Part shown: one piece after another, positions 22,186 through 30,439 of the stretch
Layout: each line of letters starts with the position of its first letter
Numbering within the stretch: the stretch's first letter is position 1
Origin: Synergistaceae bacterium
GTDB lineage: Bacteria; Synergistota; Synergistia; Synergistales; Synergistaceae
NCBI GenBank assembly: GCA_031258255.1
Contig: JAIRNC010000076.1
Coordinates: 1-32,093, forward strand
Length of the DNA stretch: 32,093 bases
Direction: 5' to 3'
The notes under the pieces: generated by a model
Seen by the model: only the letters and a program-made list of their open reading frames with translations
Database searches by the model: none
What the model was told of the DNA's origin: nothing
Position numbers and translations under genes: made by a program

Positions 22186-23069
22186 GCGTTTTGGAGGCAG
22201 ACGCGCCCACAGCGCCTTACAAGGGCGGGACATACGAGCTGCTGGAGGATCTGTACCGGGAGTACAACCGCAGGGAGTACGTGTCGCCAGACCCCTTGGA
22301 ATTTCTGTACCATTACGACGACCCTTCCGACAGGGAGGTCGTGGGGCTTATAGCGTCCTCCCTGGCTTATGGGCGCGTCGCGTCCATCCTGTCGAGCGTC
22401 CGCCGCGTCTTGGACGTGCTGGGCCATGCCCCGGCGGAGACGCTTCTTGAGTACGCGAGACGGGAAAGCTCTCACGACGAGATGGCCCGGAGGCTCGGGG
22501 GCTTCGTCCACCGCTTCACCGCTTGCGAGGAGATGTCGAAGTTCCTCCACGGGATAGGCAGGGCCTTGATCGCACATGGAAGCCTCGAAAACCTCTTCAT
22601 GGAGGGATTGTCGGAAGCGGCGCGACCCGCGCCCGGTGCCTTCTCCCCGCGATGCGGGGTGCTGGGCGCGATGGAACACTTCACGCGCTCCCTGCTCAGT
22701 TGTGCGGCCCTTGACTCTTCCCACCTCCTCCCTCGCCCGTCAAAGGGCAGCGCCTGCAAACGGCTGGCCCTGTACGTCCGCTGGATGGCCAGGCAGGACG
22801 ACGTGGACCCCGGCGGGTGGAGAAGCGTCCCGGCTTGTGATATTATTGTCCCGCTCGATACGCATATGTTTCGGATTGCTACCGGGCTTGGTTTCGTCAC
22901 TCGAAAGAGCGCCGACGGGGCGGCGGCCTTGGACGCCACGGACGGCTTCAGGAGGCTTCGGCCCGACGACCCGGCGCGCTACGATTTCGCGCTGACGCGC
23001 TTTGGAATAAGGACAGGGATGTCCGTGGAGGAGTTGCTCGCCAAGTTCAGGGCGATTACGCGCGGTTGA
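22182..23069 (+). CDS. TIGR02757 / DUF2400 family protein
   Basis: The 295-residue product matches the pattern of this conserved bacterial family of unknown function. It has an N-terminal segment DPLEFLYHYDDPSDREVVGLIASSLAYGR (residues about 37-65, shown here only to name the region), an internal KRLALYVRWMARQDDVDPGG near residue 196, and IVPLDTHMFRIA near 222 with a conserved aspartate and histidine. It ends with the PARYDFALTRFGI block near 266. The alternating helices and the PLDTH element recall helix-hairpin-helix DNA-repair folds, but no activity is established to my knowledge. The ATG at 22182 overlaps the stop of a 17-codon frame as ATGA and has only a weak ribosome site. It is probably co-transcribed with fic. 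Confidence 0.85.
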   Translation: MSVLEADAPTAPYKGGTYELLEDLYREYNRREYVSPDPLEFLYHYDDPSDREVVGLIASSLAYGRVASILSSVRRVLDVLGHAPAETLLEYARRESSHDEMARRLGGFVHRFTACEEMSKFLHGIGRALIAHGSLENLFMEGLSEAARPAPGAFSPRCGVLGAMEHFTRSLLSCAALDSSHLLPRPSKGSACKRLALYVRWMARQDDVDPGGWRSVPACDIIVPLDTHMFRIATGLGFVTRKSADGAAALDATDGFRRLRPDDPARYDFALTRFGIRTGMSVEELLAKFRAITRG

Positions 23070-23128
23070 GTGTCGTTTGCCGCTAAATAAGCCCTCCTCG
23101 GCGACAGGATTGACAAAGGAGAAATAAA

Positions 23129-25252
23129 GTGGACGCTGCTGGTGCCGGGAAATCCCGGGTGAACGGGGAAAACGAGCCGGATGACAGGTACTTTAACCGC
23201 GAACTGAGCTGGGTGCGCTTCAACAAGCGGGTGCTTGACGAGGCGATGGACAGATCCAAGCCCCTCCTTGAGCGCGTTAAGTTCCTCGCGATATTTTCTA
23301 ACAACCTCGACGAGTTCTTCATGATAAGGGTGTCCGGGCTTTGCAGGCAGCATCGCGTGGGCGTGGCCGACCGCTCGCTGGACGGCATGTCCGCGGCGGA
23401 GCAGCTGGCCGCCGTGAGGCGCGGCATAATGCCGGATTTGAAGAGGCAGATTGAGTGCTGGAACAGCGAGATCGTGCCGGAGCTCAAAAAAAACGGCATA
23501 GAGATACTCGAGTACAAGGAACTCAAGGACAAGCAGAAAAAATACCTCGACAACTACTTTAAGGACGAGATATACCCGACGCTCACGCCCTTGGCCTTCG
23601 ACCCGAGCCACCCGTTCCCTCACATTTCAGGCTTGAGCATGAATATCGCCATCGTCCTGACGGACGAAAAAAAGCGGGAGCTCTTCGCGAGGATCAAGAT
23701 ACCGGAGTCCTTCCCGAGGCTGCTGCACCTCCCCGTGGAGGCCTCGGACAAGATGGAGAAGATGGGGCTCCGCCAGTCCGCGGCGGCGGACAGGTTCGTC
23801 TGGATAGAGGATCTGGTGAGGGAGAACCTCGACTCGCTCTTCCCGGGCATGAAGGTGGTGGAGTCCGCGCTCTTCCGCGTGACCCGCGACGCCGATTTCG
23901 AGATAGAGCTTGACGAAGCGGAGGATCTCATGCACAGCATACTGGAGAGCATCGACAGGCGCCGATTCGGCAGCGCCGTCCGCCTTGAGATAGAGAAGGG
24001 CTCGTCGAAGCGCATACGCGGGATATTGACGCGAAACCTGGAGATGGAGCTATATCAGGTGTACTCGCAGAAGAACCCTATCGGTATGTCCGCGATCATG
24101 CAGCTCTGCAAGCTGGACCGCCCGGACCTGAAAGACCGCCCCTACACGCCGCGCCAGCCGGTGGAATTCAATGACCGCAGGGGCATGTTCCACGCGATCG
24201 CGTCCCAGGACATACTGCTCTACCACCCTTACGACAGCTTCAAGCCCGTCGTGGATTTCATACGGCTCGCCTCCAAGGATCCGGACGTGCTGGCCATAAA
24301 GCAGACCATGTACCGCGCCGGGACGAACTCGCCGATAGCAGCCGCCCTGATGGAGGCGTGCCAGGCCGGAAAGCAGGTGGCGGCGCTGGTTGAGCTGAAA
24401 GCCCGATTCGACGAGGAGCACAACATCGGGTGGGCGAGGACGCTGGAGAGCGCCGGAGTGCACGTTGTATACGGCCTGGAGGGGCTGAAGACCCACGCGA
24501 AGCTATGCATGGTGGTCAGGCGCGAGAAGGACGGCATCCGCCGCTACGTGCACCTGGGCACTGGCAACTACAACGCCGTGACTGCCGGCATTTACTCGGA
24601 CTTAGGGCTCTTGACGGCAAACCCGGATATCGGCGCGGACGTGTCGGATCTGTTCAACGTCCTCACCGGCTACTCGCGCCAGAGGGAGTATCGAAAGCTG
24701 CTCGTGGCGCCCAACACGCTGAGGAGGGAGATAATCGCCCGGATCGACCGCGAGATAGAGGCTCATGAGAAGGACGGCGGCGGACACATAATATTCAAGC
24801 TGAACGCCATCTCCGACAAGGATTGCATCGAGGCGCTGTACAGGGCCTCGACGGCTGGCGTCAAGGTGGATCTCCAGGTGCGAGGGATCTGCTGTCTGCG
24901 CCCGGGCGTCGCCGGCATGAGCGAAAATATCTCCGTGACCTCCATCGTGGGACGTTTTTTAGAACACGCCAGAATTTTTTACTTCCGCAACGGCGGCGAC
25001 GAGGAGGTCTTCCTCGGGAGCGCCGACCTCATGGGGAGGAACCTGGACAGGCGCGTCGAGACGCTGTTCCCGGTCGAGTCGCCGCTGCTGCGCCAGAGGA
25101 TCATAAACGTGATATTGCCCGTGCACCTCAGCGACAACGCCCAGTCGAGCGCCCTCTCCCCTGACGGGGAATACGTGCGCAGGGCTCCGCAGGAGGGCTC
25201 GCCGCTCGTAGACTCGCAGCAGTGGATGATCGACAACCCCGGTATGGCGTAG
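23129..25252 (+). CDS. ppk1: Polyphosphate kinase 1
   Basis: PPK1 reversibly makes inorganic polyphosphate from ATP at the inner face of the membrane. The 707-residue product has the standard four-domain order. It shows the N-terminal NRELSWVRFNKRVLDEA and FLAIFSNNLDEFFMIR blocks, the IYPTLTPLAFDPSHPFP region, the two phospholipase-D-like C-terminal domains with THAKLCMV near 456, and RYVHLGTGNYN near 470. The phosphorylated histidine is expected in the RYVHLGTGNYN block. The GTG at 23129 has AAGGAG seven bases before it. The stop is immediately followed by the ATG of a CHAD protein, so the two are coupled. Confidence 0.95.
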   Translation: MDAAGAGKSRVNGENEPDDRYFNRELSWVRFNKRVLDEAMDRSKPLLERVKFLAIFSNNLDEFFMIRVSGLCRQHRVGVADRSLDGMSAAEQLAAVRRGIMPDLKRQIECWNSEIVPELKKNGIEILEYKELKDKQKKYLDNYFKDEIYPTLTPLAFDPSHPFPHISGLSMNIAIVLTDEKKRELFARIKIPESFPRLLHLPVEASDKMEKMGLRQSAAADRFVWIEDLVRENLDSLFPGMKVVESALFRVTRDADFEIELDEAEDLMHSILESIDRRRFGSAVRLEIEKGSSKRIRGILTRNLEMELYQVYSQKNPIGMSAIMQLCKLDRPDLKDRPYTPRQPVEFNDRRGMFHAIASQDILLYHPYDSFKPVVDFIRLASKDPDVLAIKQTMYRAGTNSPIAAALMEACQAGKQVAALVELKARFDEEHNIGWARTLESAGVHVVYGLEGLKTHAKLCMVVRREKDGIRRYVHLGTGNYNAVTAGIYSDLGLLTANPDIGADVSDLFNVLTGYSRQREYRKLLVAPNTLRREIIARIDREIEAHEKDGGGHIIFKLNAISDKDCIEALYRASTAGVKVDLQVRGICCLRPGVAGMSENISVTSIVGRFLEHARIFYFRNGGDEEVFLGSADLMGRNLDRRVETLFPVESPLLRQRIINVILPVHLSDNAQSSALSPDGEYVRRAPQEGSPLVDSQQWMIDNPGMA

Positions 25253-26218
25253 ATGGCTGACCGGACCTCCGCCTACGCCATCGGCGGGATACTGGACAGG
25301 ATGGACGCCATGGCACGTGAGATCCCGGGCGTGATGTCCTCGGAGGACCCGGAGTGCCTCCACCGCATGAGAGTGGCGTCGAGAAGGCTGCGCGCCGCGC
25401 TCGGCCTGTTGAGCGAGGAGGCCGGCCTCATCGATGCCCGCGGGCTGTTCAAGCTCGTCAGGTCCGTCACGAAGCGCCTGGGGCTTGCCAGGGATCTGGA
25501 CGTCCAGATCGCGTGGCTCAATGAGTTCGTGAATTCGTGCGCCGAAAACGAGCGGCCCGGGGTTCTCCGCCTCACCCTGCGTCTCGCCCAGTCGCGCGCC
25601 AAAAAACAGCCCGCCATAAACCGTATGCTCACGGGCCTGTCGGACAGCAGGGTCATGTCCGACGCGAGGGCGCGGCTCGAAGGCGCGCGCGTCGAGATTG
25701 CGATGAGGGGCGATGACGCCGGATGCGGCGACGTGGAGCGCGCGACGAAGGTCATCGGCCTCCAGATAGAGTCCGTGACGCGGCACGCGGCGGCCCTCTC
25801 CTACCCGGAAGCGTCCGACGCGCACCACCGTCTCAGGATAGAGGTAAAGCGCCTCCGCTACGCCATCGAGATATACCGTGGGCTGTACGCGGACGAGGAG
25901 GGCCTGGACGGTTGCGTAGCCACGACGAAGAAGCTACAGGACGCATTAGGCGAGCTGCACGACGCCGACGTCTGGATAGCGATGATCCCGGAGCTCATGG
26001 AGCGCGAGAAAAAACGCGCGGCCAGATACTACGGCACAGCGAGGCCATTCGCGCGGCTGGCGGCGGGCTACAGGGCTATCGCGTCCGACAGGCTAGTGCA
26101 CAGGGCCTCGCTGTACGACGCGGCCGCAGACCTTTGGCGCTCCTCCGTGGAGCGTGACGCATGGGGCGCCCTGCGCACCCTCCTGTATGGGGCGTACAGG
26201 GACAAAAAGTCGCGGTAG
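25253..26218 (+). CDS. CHAD domain protein (polyphosphate-binding)
   Basis: CHAD domains are all-helical, carry conserved histidines and basic residues on a central groove, and bind inorganic polyphosphate. The 321-residue product has the first repeat HRMRVASRRLRAAL near residue 37, followed by LARDLDVQIAWL, and the second repeat HHRLRIEVKRLRYAIEIY near 193, followed by LGELHDADVWIAMI. The ATG directly follows the ppk1 stop with no spacer and no good ribosome site, indicating translational coupling. Genes for CHAD proteins commonly lie beside polyphosphate enzymes. It could localise polyphosphate granules or modulate PPK1; that role is inference. Confidence 0.9.
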   Translation: MADRTSAYAIGGILDRMDAMAREIPGVMSSEDPECLHRMRVASRRLRAALGLLSEEAGLIDARGLFKLVRSVTKRLGLARDLDVQIAWLNEFVNSCAENERPGVLRLTLRLAQSRAKKQPAINRMLTGLSDSRVMSDARARLEGARVEIAMRGDDAGCGDVERATKVIGLQIESVTRHAAALSYPEASDAHHRLRIEVKRLRYAIEIYRGLYADEEGLDGCVATTKKLQDALGELHDADVWIAMIPELMEREKKRAARYYGTARPFARLAAGYRAIASDRLVHRASLYDAAADLWRSSVERDAWGALRTLLYGAYRDKKSR

Positions 26219-26244
26219 ATTACGCGAAATCATAAGGGGTATTT

Positions 26245-26325
26245 ATGGCAGAGAAAACCAATGAGATTCTGACTTTCCGTTTAACGGGGGCATTCGTATG
26301 GATAAAGTCGCTTTTGATGAGATGA
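26245..26325 (+). CDS. Possible 26-residue upstream reading frame or gene remnant
   Basis: An ATG with AAGGGG five bases before it opens a short frame (MAEKTNEILTFRLTGAFVWI and six more residues) that overlaps the methyltransferase start by 28 bases in another frame. The ribosome site is better than chance. It lies exactly where base composition falls from GC-rich to AT-rich, so it could be a leader peptide or the stump of a gene lost at the junction. Confidence 0.3.
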   Translation: MAEKTNEILTFRLTGAFVWIKSLLMR

Positions 26326-27035
26326 TAGAAACTCAAAAATTTCACTGGTGGTTTAAGGGTAAAAGAAATGTGTTGAAGCGTATAATAAATTCGTTCAATT
26401 TGCCGAAGGGATGTAAAATTCTGGAGATTGGCTGTGGCGTAGGCGCTAACATCGAAATGCTGACAAACTTTGGAGACGTTTGGGCGCTCGAGGTTAATGA
26501 ATATGCTCTCGACTACGCGGTAAGGACAAACGACGGTGTTGTAATCAAAAAAGGCTGGCTGCCAGAGGGGCTCTCAGCCATATCGGGTCGAGAGTTTGAC
26601 CTTATTTGCCTCTTTGATGTTTTAGAACATATTGAGTTCGATGAAATGTCACTACGCAATATAAGGGAGTTTCTTAAATGCGAATCGAAGCTATTGATAA
26701 CCGTTCCGGCATATCAGTGGTTATTTAGCCGACACGACCACAATCTAGGACATTTTCGCAGATATAATAAAATAAGCTTGTCAGACAAACTGGCAAGCAG
26801 TGGTTATAGAGTTCTTTATTTAGGCTATATGAATATGCTGAGCCTCCCACTTATGGCGGCATCGCGTTTTTTTGACCGGTATGTGAGAAAAGATGGCGTT
26901 GCATCCGGGACGAAGATTCCATCCCGAGTCATTAACTCAGTGTTATTCTTTGCATTTTCACTGGAGACATTATGGGTTCCCAGATTTTCCTCGCCTTTTG
27001 GGGGAAGTGTCGTGGCTATTGCCGAAAAATACTGA
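26298..27035 (+). CDS. Class I SAM-dependent methyltransferase
   Basis: The 245-residue product has the SAM-binding glycine motif LEIGCGVGANIEML near residue 41, an acidic end of strand two (ALEVNEYAL), and motif IV LICLFDVLEHIEFDE near 106. The tail segment VPAYQWLFSRHDHNLGHFRRYN is typical of methyltransferases found in polysaccharide and glycan clusters. A hydrophobic stretch follows (LGYMNMLSLPLMAASRFF) and the C-terminus has another hydrophobic run, so it may touch the membrane. The ATG at 26298 follows GGGGG by eight bases. Codon use is AT-rich, unlike the CHAD gene just before it, suggesting acquisition by transfer. The methyl acceptor is unknown, probably a sugar or lipid-linked glycan. 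Confidence 0.85.
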   Translation: MDKVAFDEMIETQKFHWWFKGKRNVLKRIINSFNLPKGCKILEIGCGVGANIEMLTNFGDVWALEVNEYALDYAVRTNDGVVIKKGWLPEGLSAISGREFDLICLFDVLEHIEFDEMSLRNIREFLKCESKLLITVPAYQWLFSRHDHNLGHFRRYNKISLSDKLASSGYRVLYLGYMNMLSLPLMAASRFFDRYVRKDGVASGTKIPSRVINSVLFFAFSLETLWVPRFSSPFGGSVVAIAEKY

Positions 27036-27074
27036 ATTCACAAAATATACCTATAAGAGAAAGAGGGGGTATAT

Positions 27075-28934
27075 ATGCGCCCGTCAATATCCATACTACA
27101 AGAACAAATCAGAGAGATTGAGCCAGCGCAAAACTTGAGTCTCTCCTCGCCCCTTAGAGTGAAAAAACTCTTGCCGGTTGCAGTGAACAGTCGTAAATTA
27201 AAGGAGATAGTGACAAAGTTGAAAAAAACACCGATTCTCGCGTTTTTTTGTGGTGTTTATATCTTTCTATATGCGATGATTGGTTTTTTTGCCTTCCCAA
27301 CCGCCGACGATTATCTTTTTCAAGCTTCTCTTATGGAAAGAGAATTTTGGTTGTCTCAATATCATTGGTATACTTCTTGGACTGGAAGATTTACCAATTC
27401 TTTTCTCCTCTCAGCAGTTAGCATACCCAGTGTGAGAGGCATGTTTGTTACGCTTTACAGGTTTTTACCCTCTCTATGGATAGCGCTAAGTCTTGCTTCT
27501 ATTTATTTTTGTGTTAAGTCTATTCTCAGGACAAGAATCAAGGAAAGCATGTTAATTTCAATATTTTTTCAGGCATTATGGTTAAATCAAATGCCTATGT
27601 TGCATGACAGCCTTTATTGGCTGGCAGGCGCTCCGTACTACATAACCTGTTGTATCATTTTATTTGCGGTCGGTTTCGTCGCAAAACTGATTAGGGAGGA
27701 TAATGTCGTATTTGACATTGCGGCGCTCTCCATCCTTGCCATTTTAAATTCGGGCATGATAGAGGTGGGCGCTGTTTTTTTGTTAATTATGCTTGTTGTC
27801 GTTCAGCTCTTTTGTGTATTTACTAATAACTGGAAAAAGGCTAAACACCTTATAATTCCAGTTCTTTTCTGCGTTATTGGTTTATGTGCCGTCTATTTTT
27901 CGCCAGGCACCGAGATAAGGCTTAAAGGTACGTCACATGCGTTTGGCAGAGAGACAGCAAACTTGCTGGTATTCATCAAAATGACAATTATGGGGGGAAT
28001 CCCTTTTGCGATAGACGTTTTACTGAGTCCATTGAAGTATTTATTTTTGTTGTTTTTGCCAGACATGCAATCGTTCGCGAAAAAGCGTGTCGTTTTCGCA
28101 AACCCTCTGCGGGATCGCGCCAAAATTTGGCACGCAGTGGTCTTAACTGTAATAGGAGCCTTCTGTTTTCAAACTATAACGGCCTATGCGTTTGCATCTC
28201 CACTCCCTCCTCGCGGTGAATCAACCGCTGCCTGGGCTCTATGGCTATGTTGGATATTTTATTTTGTTTTTCTATATGACGGAGATCGGCTTGTCGAATT
28301 GCATGGATCATTTATCTATAGGGTGAGATATCCGCTGGCCGTCATATGTTTTATCCTCAGCTTTAACTCGCGTGACGCTGTATCTTCGGCATTCAGCGCA
28401 AGTGATTATTATTCACAGCAGATGTCGCGCCGATCTATAATTATGAGCACTTCCAGCGCTGGGACGGCATACGTTCCAATCATATCGGATAAATATAGGC
28501 TATTGCACCTGCAGGATGATATTGGGCATAAAGCTGGGATTGAAGATGGTAGCTCGTGGGTGAACGAGCTTATCGCTAAATGCTATGGAATAAAAAGGGT
28601 ATATGGAATACCCAAAATACTGTACAACAGCGGCGTGACGGATGAGTTCTCGGATGAAGAGTACCTTGATGCCTTGAGAAAGTCATCCTACAGCGGCGAT
28701 GCCTACTCGACATTTTCGCTGGCGAGAATCTATGATACGGGCCGTCTTGGCGTCACGGCAGACGTCGACGAGGCCCTGCGCCTGTATGAACTGGCGTTTG
28801 CCGGCGGTGAAAGCCTGGCGGCACGCTCGCTCTTCAGAATATACCTCATGGATAAGAGGCGTGCTCCTGAATATTCAAAAGCGGCGAAAAATGGTCTGAG
28901 GTACCTCTTCAACAGGTATATCTGCAACATTTGA
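27075..28934 (+). CDS. Multispanning membrane protein (DUF6056-like, glycosyltransferase-type) with a C-terminal Sel1-like tail
   Basis: The 619-residue product has a soluble N-terminus of about 50 residues, then some ten membrane helices to about residue 435. After the first helix comes FPTADDYLFQASLMEREF, with the TADD acidic pair, then WYTSWTGRFTNSFLLSA. This pattern is that of DUF6056 and other GT-C-like polyprenyl-sugar glycosyltransferases, which add sugars on the outer face of the membrane. From about residue 520 two Sel1/TPR-like helical repeats follow (DAYSTFSLARIYDTGRLG and ALRLYELAFAGGESLAARSL). The DNA is AT-rich to about 28620 and GC-rich after that, so the tail may have been joined later. 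The ATG at 27075 follows GAGGGGGT. The family call rests on recall of the motif. Confidence 0.7.
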   Translation: MRPSISILQEQIREIEPAQNLSLSSPLRVKKLLPVAVNSRKLKEIVTKLKKTPILAFFCGVYIFLYAMIGFFAFPTADDYLFQASLMEREFWLSQYHWYTSWTGRFTNSFLLSAVSIPSVRGMFVTLYRFLPSLWIALSLASIYFCVKSILRTRIKESMLISIFFQALWLNQMPMLHDSLYWLAGAPYYITCCIILFAVGFVAKLIREDNVVFDIAALSILAILNSGMIEVGAVFLLIMLVVVQLFCVFTNNWKKAKHLIIPVLFCVIGLCAVYFSPGTEIRLKGTSHAFGRETANLLVFIKMTIMGGIPFAIDVLLSPLKYLFLLFLPDMQSFAKKRVVFANPLRDRAKIWHAVVLTVIGAFCFQTITAYAFASPLPPRGESTAAWALWLCWIFYFVFLYDGDRLVELHGSFIYRVRYPLAVICFILSFNSRDAVSSAFSASDYYSQQMSRRSIIMSTSSAGTAYVPIISDKYRLLHLQDDIGHKAGIEDGSSWVNELIAKCYGIKRVYGIPKILYNSGVTDEFSDEEYLDALRKSSYSGDAYSTFSLARIYDTGRLGVTADVDEALRLYELAFAGGESLAARSLFRIYLMDKRRAPEYSKAAKNGLRYLFNRYICNI

Positions 28935-29012
28935 TGTTGATAGCGCCCCCGAAAGCAGTCTTATTGGCTTGTGTTCCTATTGGGATACATTATGGAAGAG
29001 GGGTGAGTTGGC

Positions 29013-29303
29013 ATGGACGCACGGACACTGCACCAAATCCCCGGAATACGCATTGGCCGTTTAGCTGTGGATGTGTCGGCACAAGGTTGCGGCATAGGTG
29101 TTTCTCTCGTGGCGAACGCCGCAATTCGGAGCTTGAGCAATGTTGCCGATTGGGCCGTCTTGGAGGTCGACGCCAAAGATGAGCGCGCTGCGGCATTTTA
29201 TCGCAAGCTGGGATTTTGCCGACTGGCAGATGACGATAAACACTTGTTTATCATGCGTTCCAAGCTTGATGAGTTTATCGGCGCGTTTGGCCCTGTGGCA
29301 TAA
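29013..29303 (+). pseudogene. Truncated GNAT acetyltransferase (C-terminal half)
   Basis: The 96 residues match only the second half of a GNAT acetyltransferase of the TacT/AtaT type: RIGRLAVD, then the acetyl-CoA loop AQGCGIG, then LEVDAKDERAAAFYRKLGF. Full proteins of this kind have about 160 residues and an N-terminal acceptor-binding part that is missing here. An in-frame TGA lies nine bases before the ATG, and no RHH antitoxin gene adjoins. A good GAGGGGTGAG ribosome site precedes the ATG at 29013, so the fragment may still be made. It is either a degraded toxin or a very short stand-alone GNAT. It lies between AT-rich and GC-rich sugar genes. Confidence 0.65.
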
Positions 29304-29342
29304 CCAGAACTGACTGCTGGGCGGCTATTTTGTCGGCAGGGC

Positions 29343-29371
29343 TTTCGAAAAAACGGGCCTTAGGGTATCAT
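29343..29371 (+). promoter_or_regulatory. Candidate promoter for fcl-gmd
   Basis: TTTCGA (29343-29348) and TATCAT (29366-29371) are spaced by 17 bases, about 115 bases before the fcl start. The -35 box is weak. The leader after it includes a small GCGGC-AAT-GCCGC hairpin at 29454-29466 just before the ribosome site. Confidence 0.35.
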
Positions 29372-29487
29372 ATGCGGGCACGAGCTTGACGAGCTCTCCG
29401 GGGTGTCAGAAGCCGGAGGGGCGCGGAGAGGTTGCATGGATGTTAGGGTGTGAGCGGCAATGCCGCCATTTTAAGGAAGTGAAACCC

Positions 29488-30435
29488 ATGGACAAGGGAG
29501 CGAAAATATACGTCGCGGGTCACAACGGGATGGTCGGCTCTGCTATCATGCGGCGCCTTTCCGCCGAGGGGTATCGTCGTGTCGTAACGAGGAGCCGCGC
29601 GGAGTTGGACCTGCTCGACCAGCGGGCGGCGGACGCTTTTTTTAGCTCCGAAAAACCGGAGGTGACGTTCCTCGCGGCGGCGAAGGTCGGCGGCATCATG
29701 GCCAACGTGACGAATCAGGCCGCGTTCCTCTACGAGAACCTCCAGATCCAGAACAACGTGATGAGATCCGCAGCCAGGCACGGCACGAAGAAGTTCGTAT
29801 TCCTGGGCAGCTCGTGCATTTATCCGCGCGACTGCCCTCAGCCCATAAAGGAGAGCTATCTCCTGACTGGCCCGTTTGAGCCGACCAACGAGGGATACGC
29901 GGTAGCCAAGGTGGCGGGGCTCAAACTGTGCGACTATTTCGCAAAAGACGGCGTCTGGGAAGGGCTTACGCTCGTACCCTGCAACCTTTACGGCCCTGGG
30001 GATAATTTTGACCCGGTGAACTCGCACGTGATGGCCGCATTGGTCCGCCGGTTCGTAGACGCGGCTGAGTCGGGCTGCGGCTGTGTGACATGCTGGGGGA
30101 CGGGCAGGCCGAGGCGCGAATTTCTGCACACAGACGACCTAGTAAGGTGCATGTTCATGCTGCTGGAGGATAACCCCTACGGCAACGAGCCGCTGAACGT
30201 CGGGTACGGGAGCGACATCACGATAAGGGAACTCGCCCAGATAGTAGCGGAGAAGAGCGGCTTTCAGGGTGAGATCGCCTGGGACGGGACGAAGCCCGAC
30301 GGTATGCCGCAAAAGCTGATGGATTCGACCAGGGCCAGAAAGACCGGGTTCGCGCCTGAGATAAGCATCGAACAAGGCGTGGAGCTATTGATATCTGAGT
30401 ACAGGACGATCAGGGCTTCTGCCGGACGGAGATGA
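29488..30435 (+). CDS. fcl: GDP-L-fucose synthase
   Basis: This epimerase-reductase turns GDP-4-keto-6-deoxymannose, the product of the next gene, into GDP-L-fucose for surface glycans. The 315-residue product is an extended SDR enzyme with NADP-binding GHNGMVGSA at 11-19, the [14 protein letters not shown] segment containing the catalytic Ser/Cys, and the YAVAK catalytic Tyr-Lys pair near 138-142. [13 protein letters not shown] follows. The ATG at 29488 is chosen because AAGGAAGTGA lies six bases before it; the frame upstream is not fcl-like. It is followed after four bases by gmd. The genes are GC-rich like the chromosome core, unlike the AT-rich glycan genes on both sides. Confidence 0.93.
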   Translation: MDKGAKIYVAGHNGMVGSAIMRRLSAEGYRRVVTRSRAELDLLDQRAADAFFSSEKPEVTFLAAAKVGGIMANVTNQAAFLYENLQIQNNVMRSAARHGTKKFVFLGSSCIYPRDCPQPIKESYLLTGPFEPTNEGYAVAKVAGLKLCDYFAKDGVWEGLTLVPCNLYGPGDNFDPVNSHVMAALVRRFVDAAESGCGCVTCWGTGRPRREFLHTDDLVRCMFMLLEDNPYGNEPLNVGYGSDITIRELAQIVAEKSGFQGEIAWDGTKPDGMPQKLMDSTRARKTGFAPEISIEQGVELLISEYRTIRASAGRR

Positions 30436-30439
30436 GGAC

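Noticed and set aside
29454-29466. Small GCGGC-AAT-GCCGC hairpin before fcl as an attenuator.
   Set aside because: Five base pairs with a three-base loop and only a short T run is too little to call a terminator.
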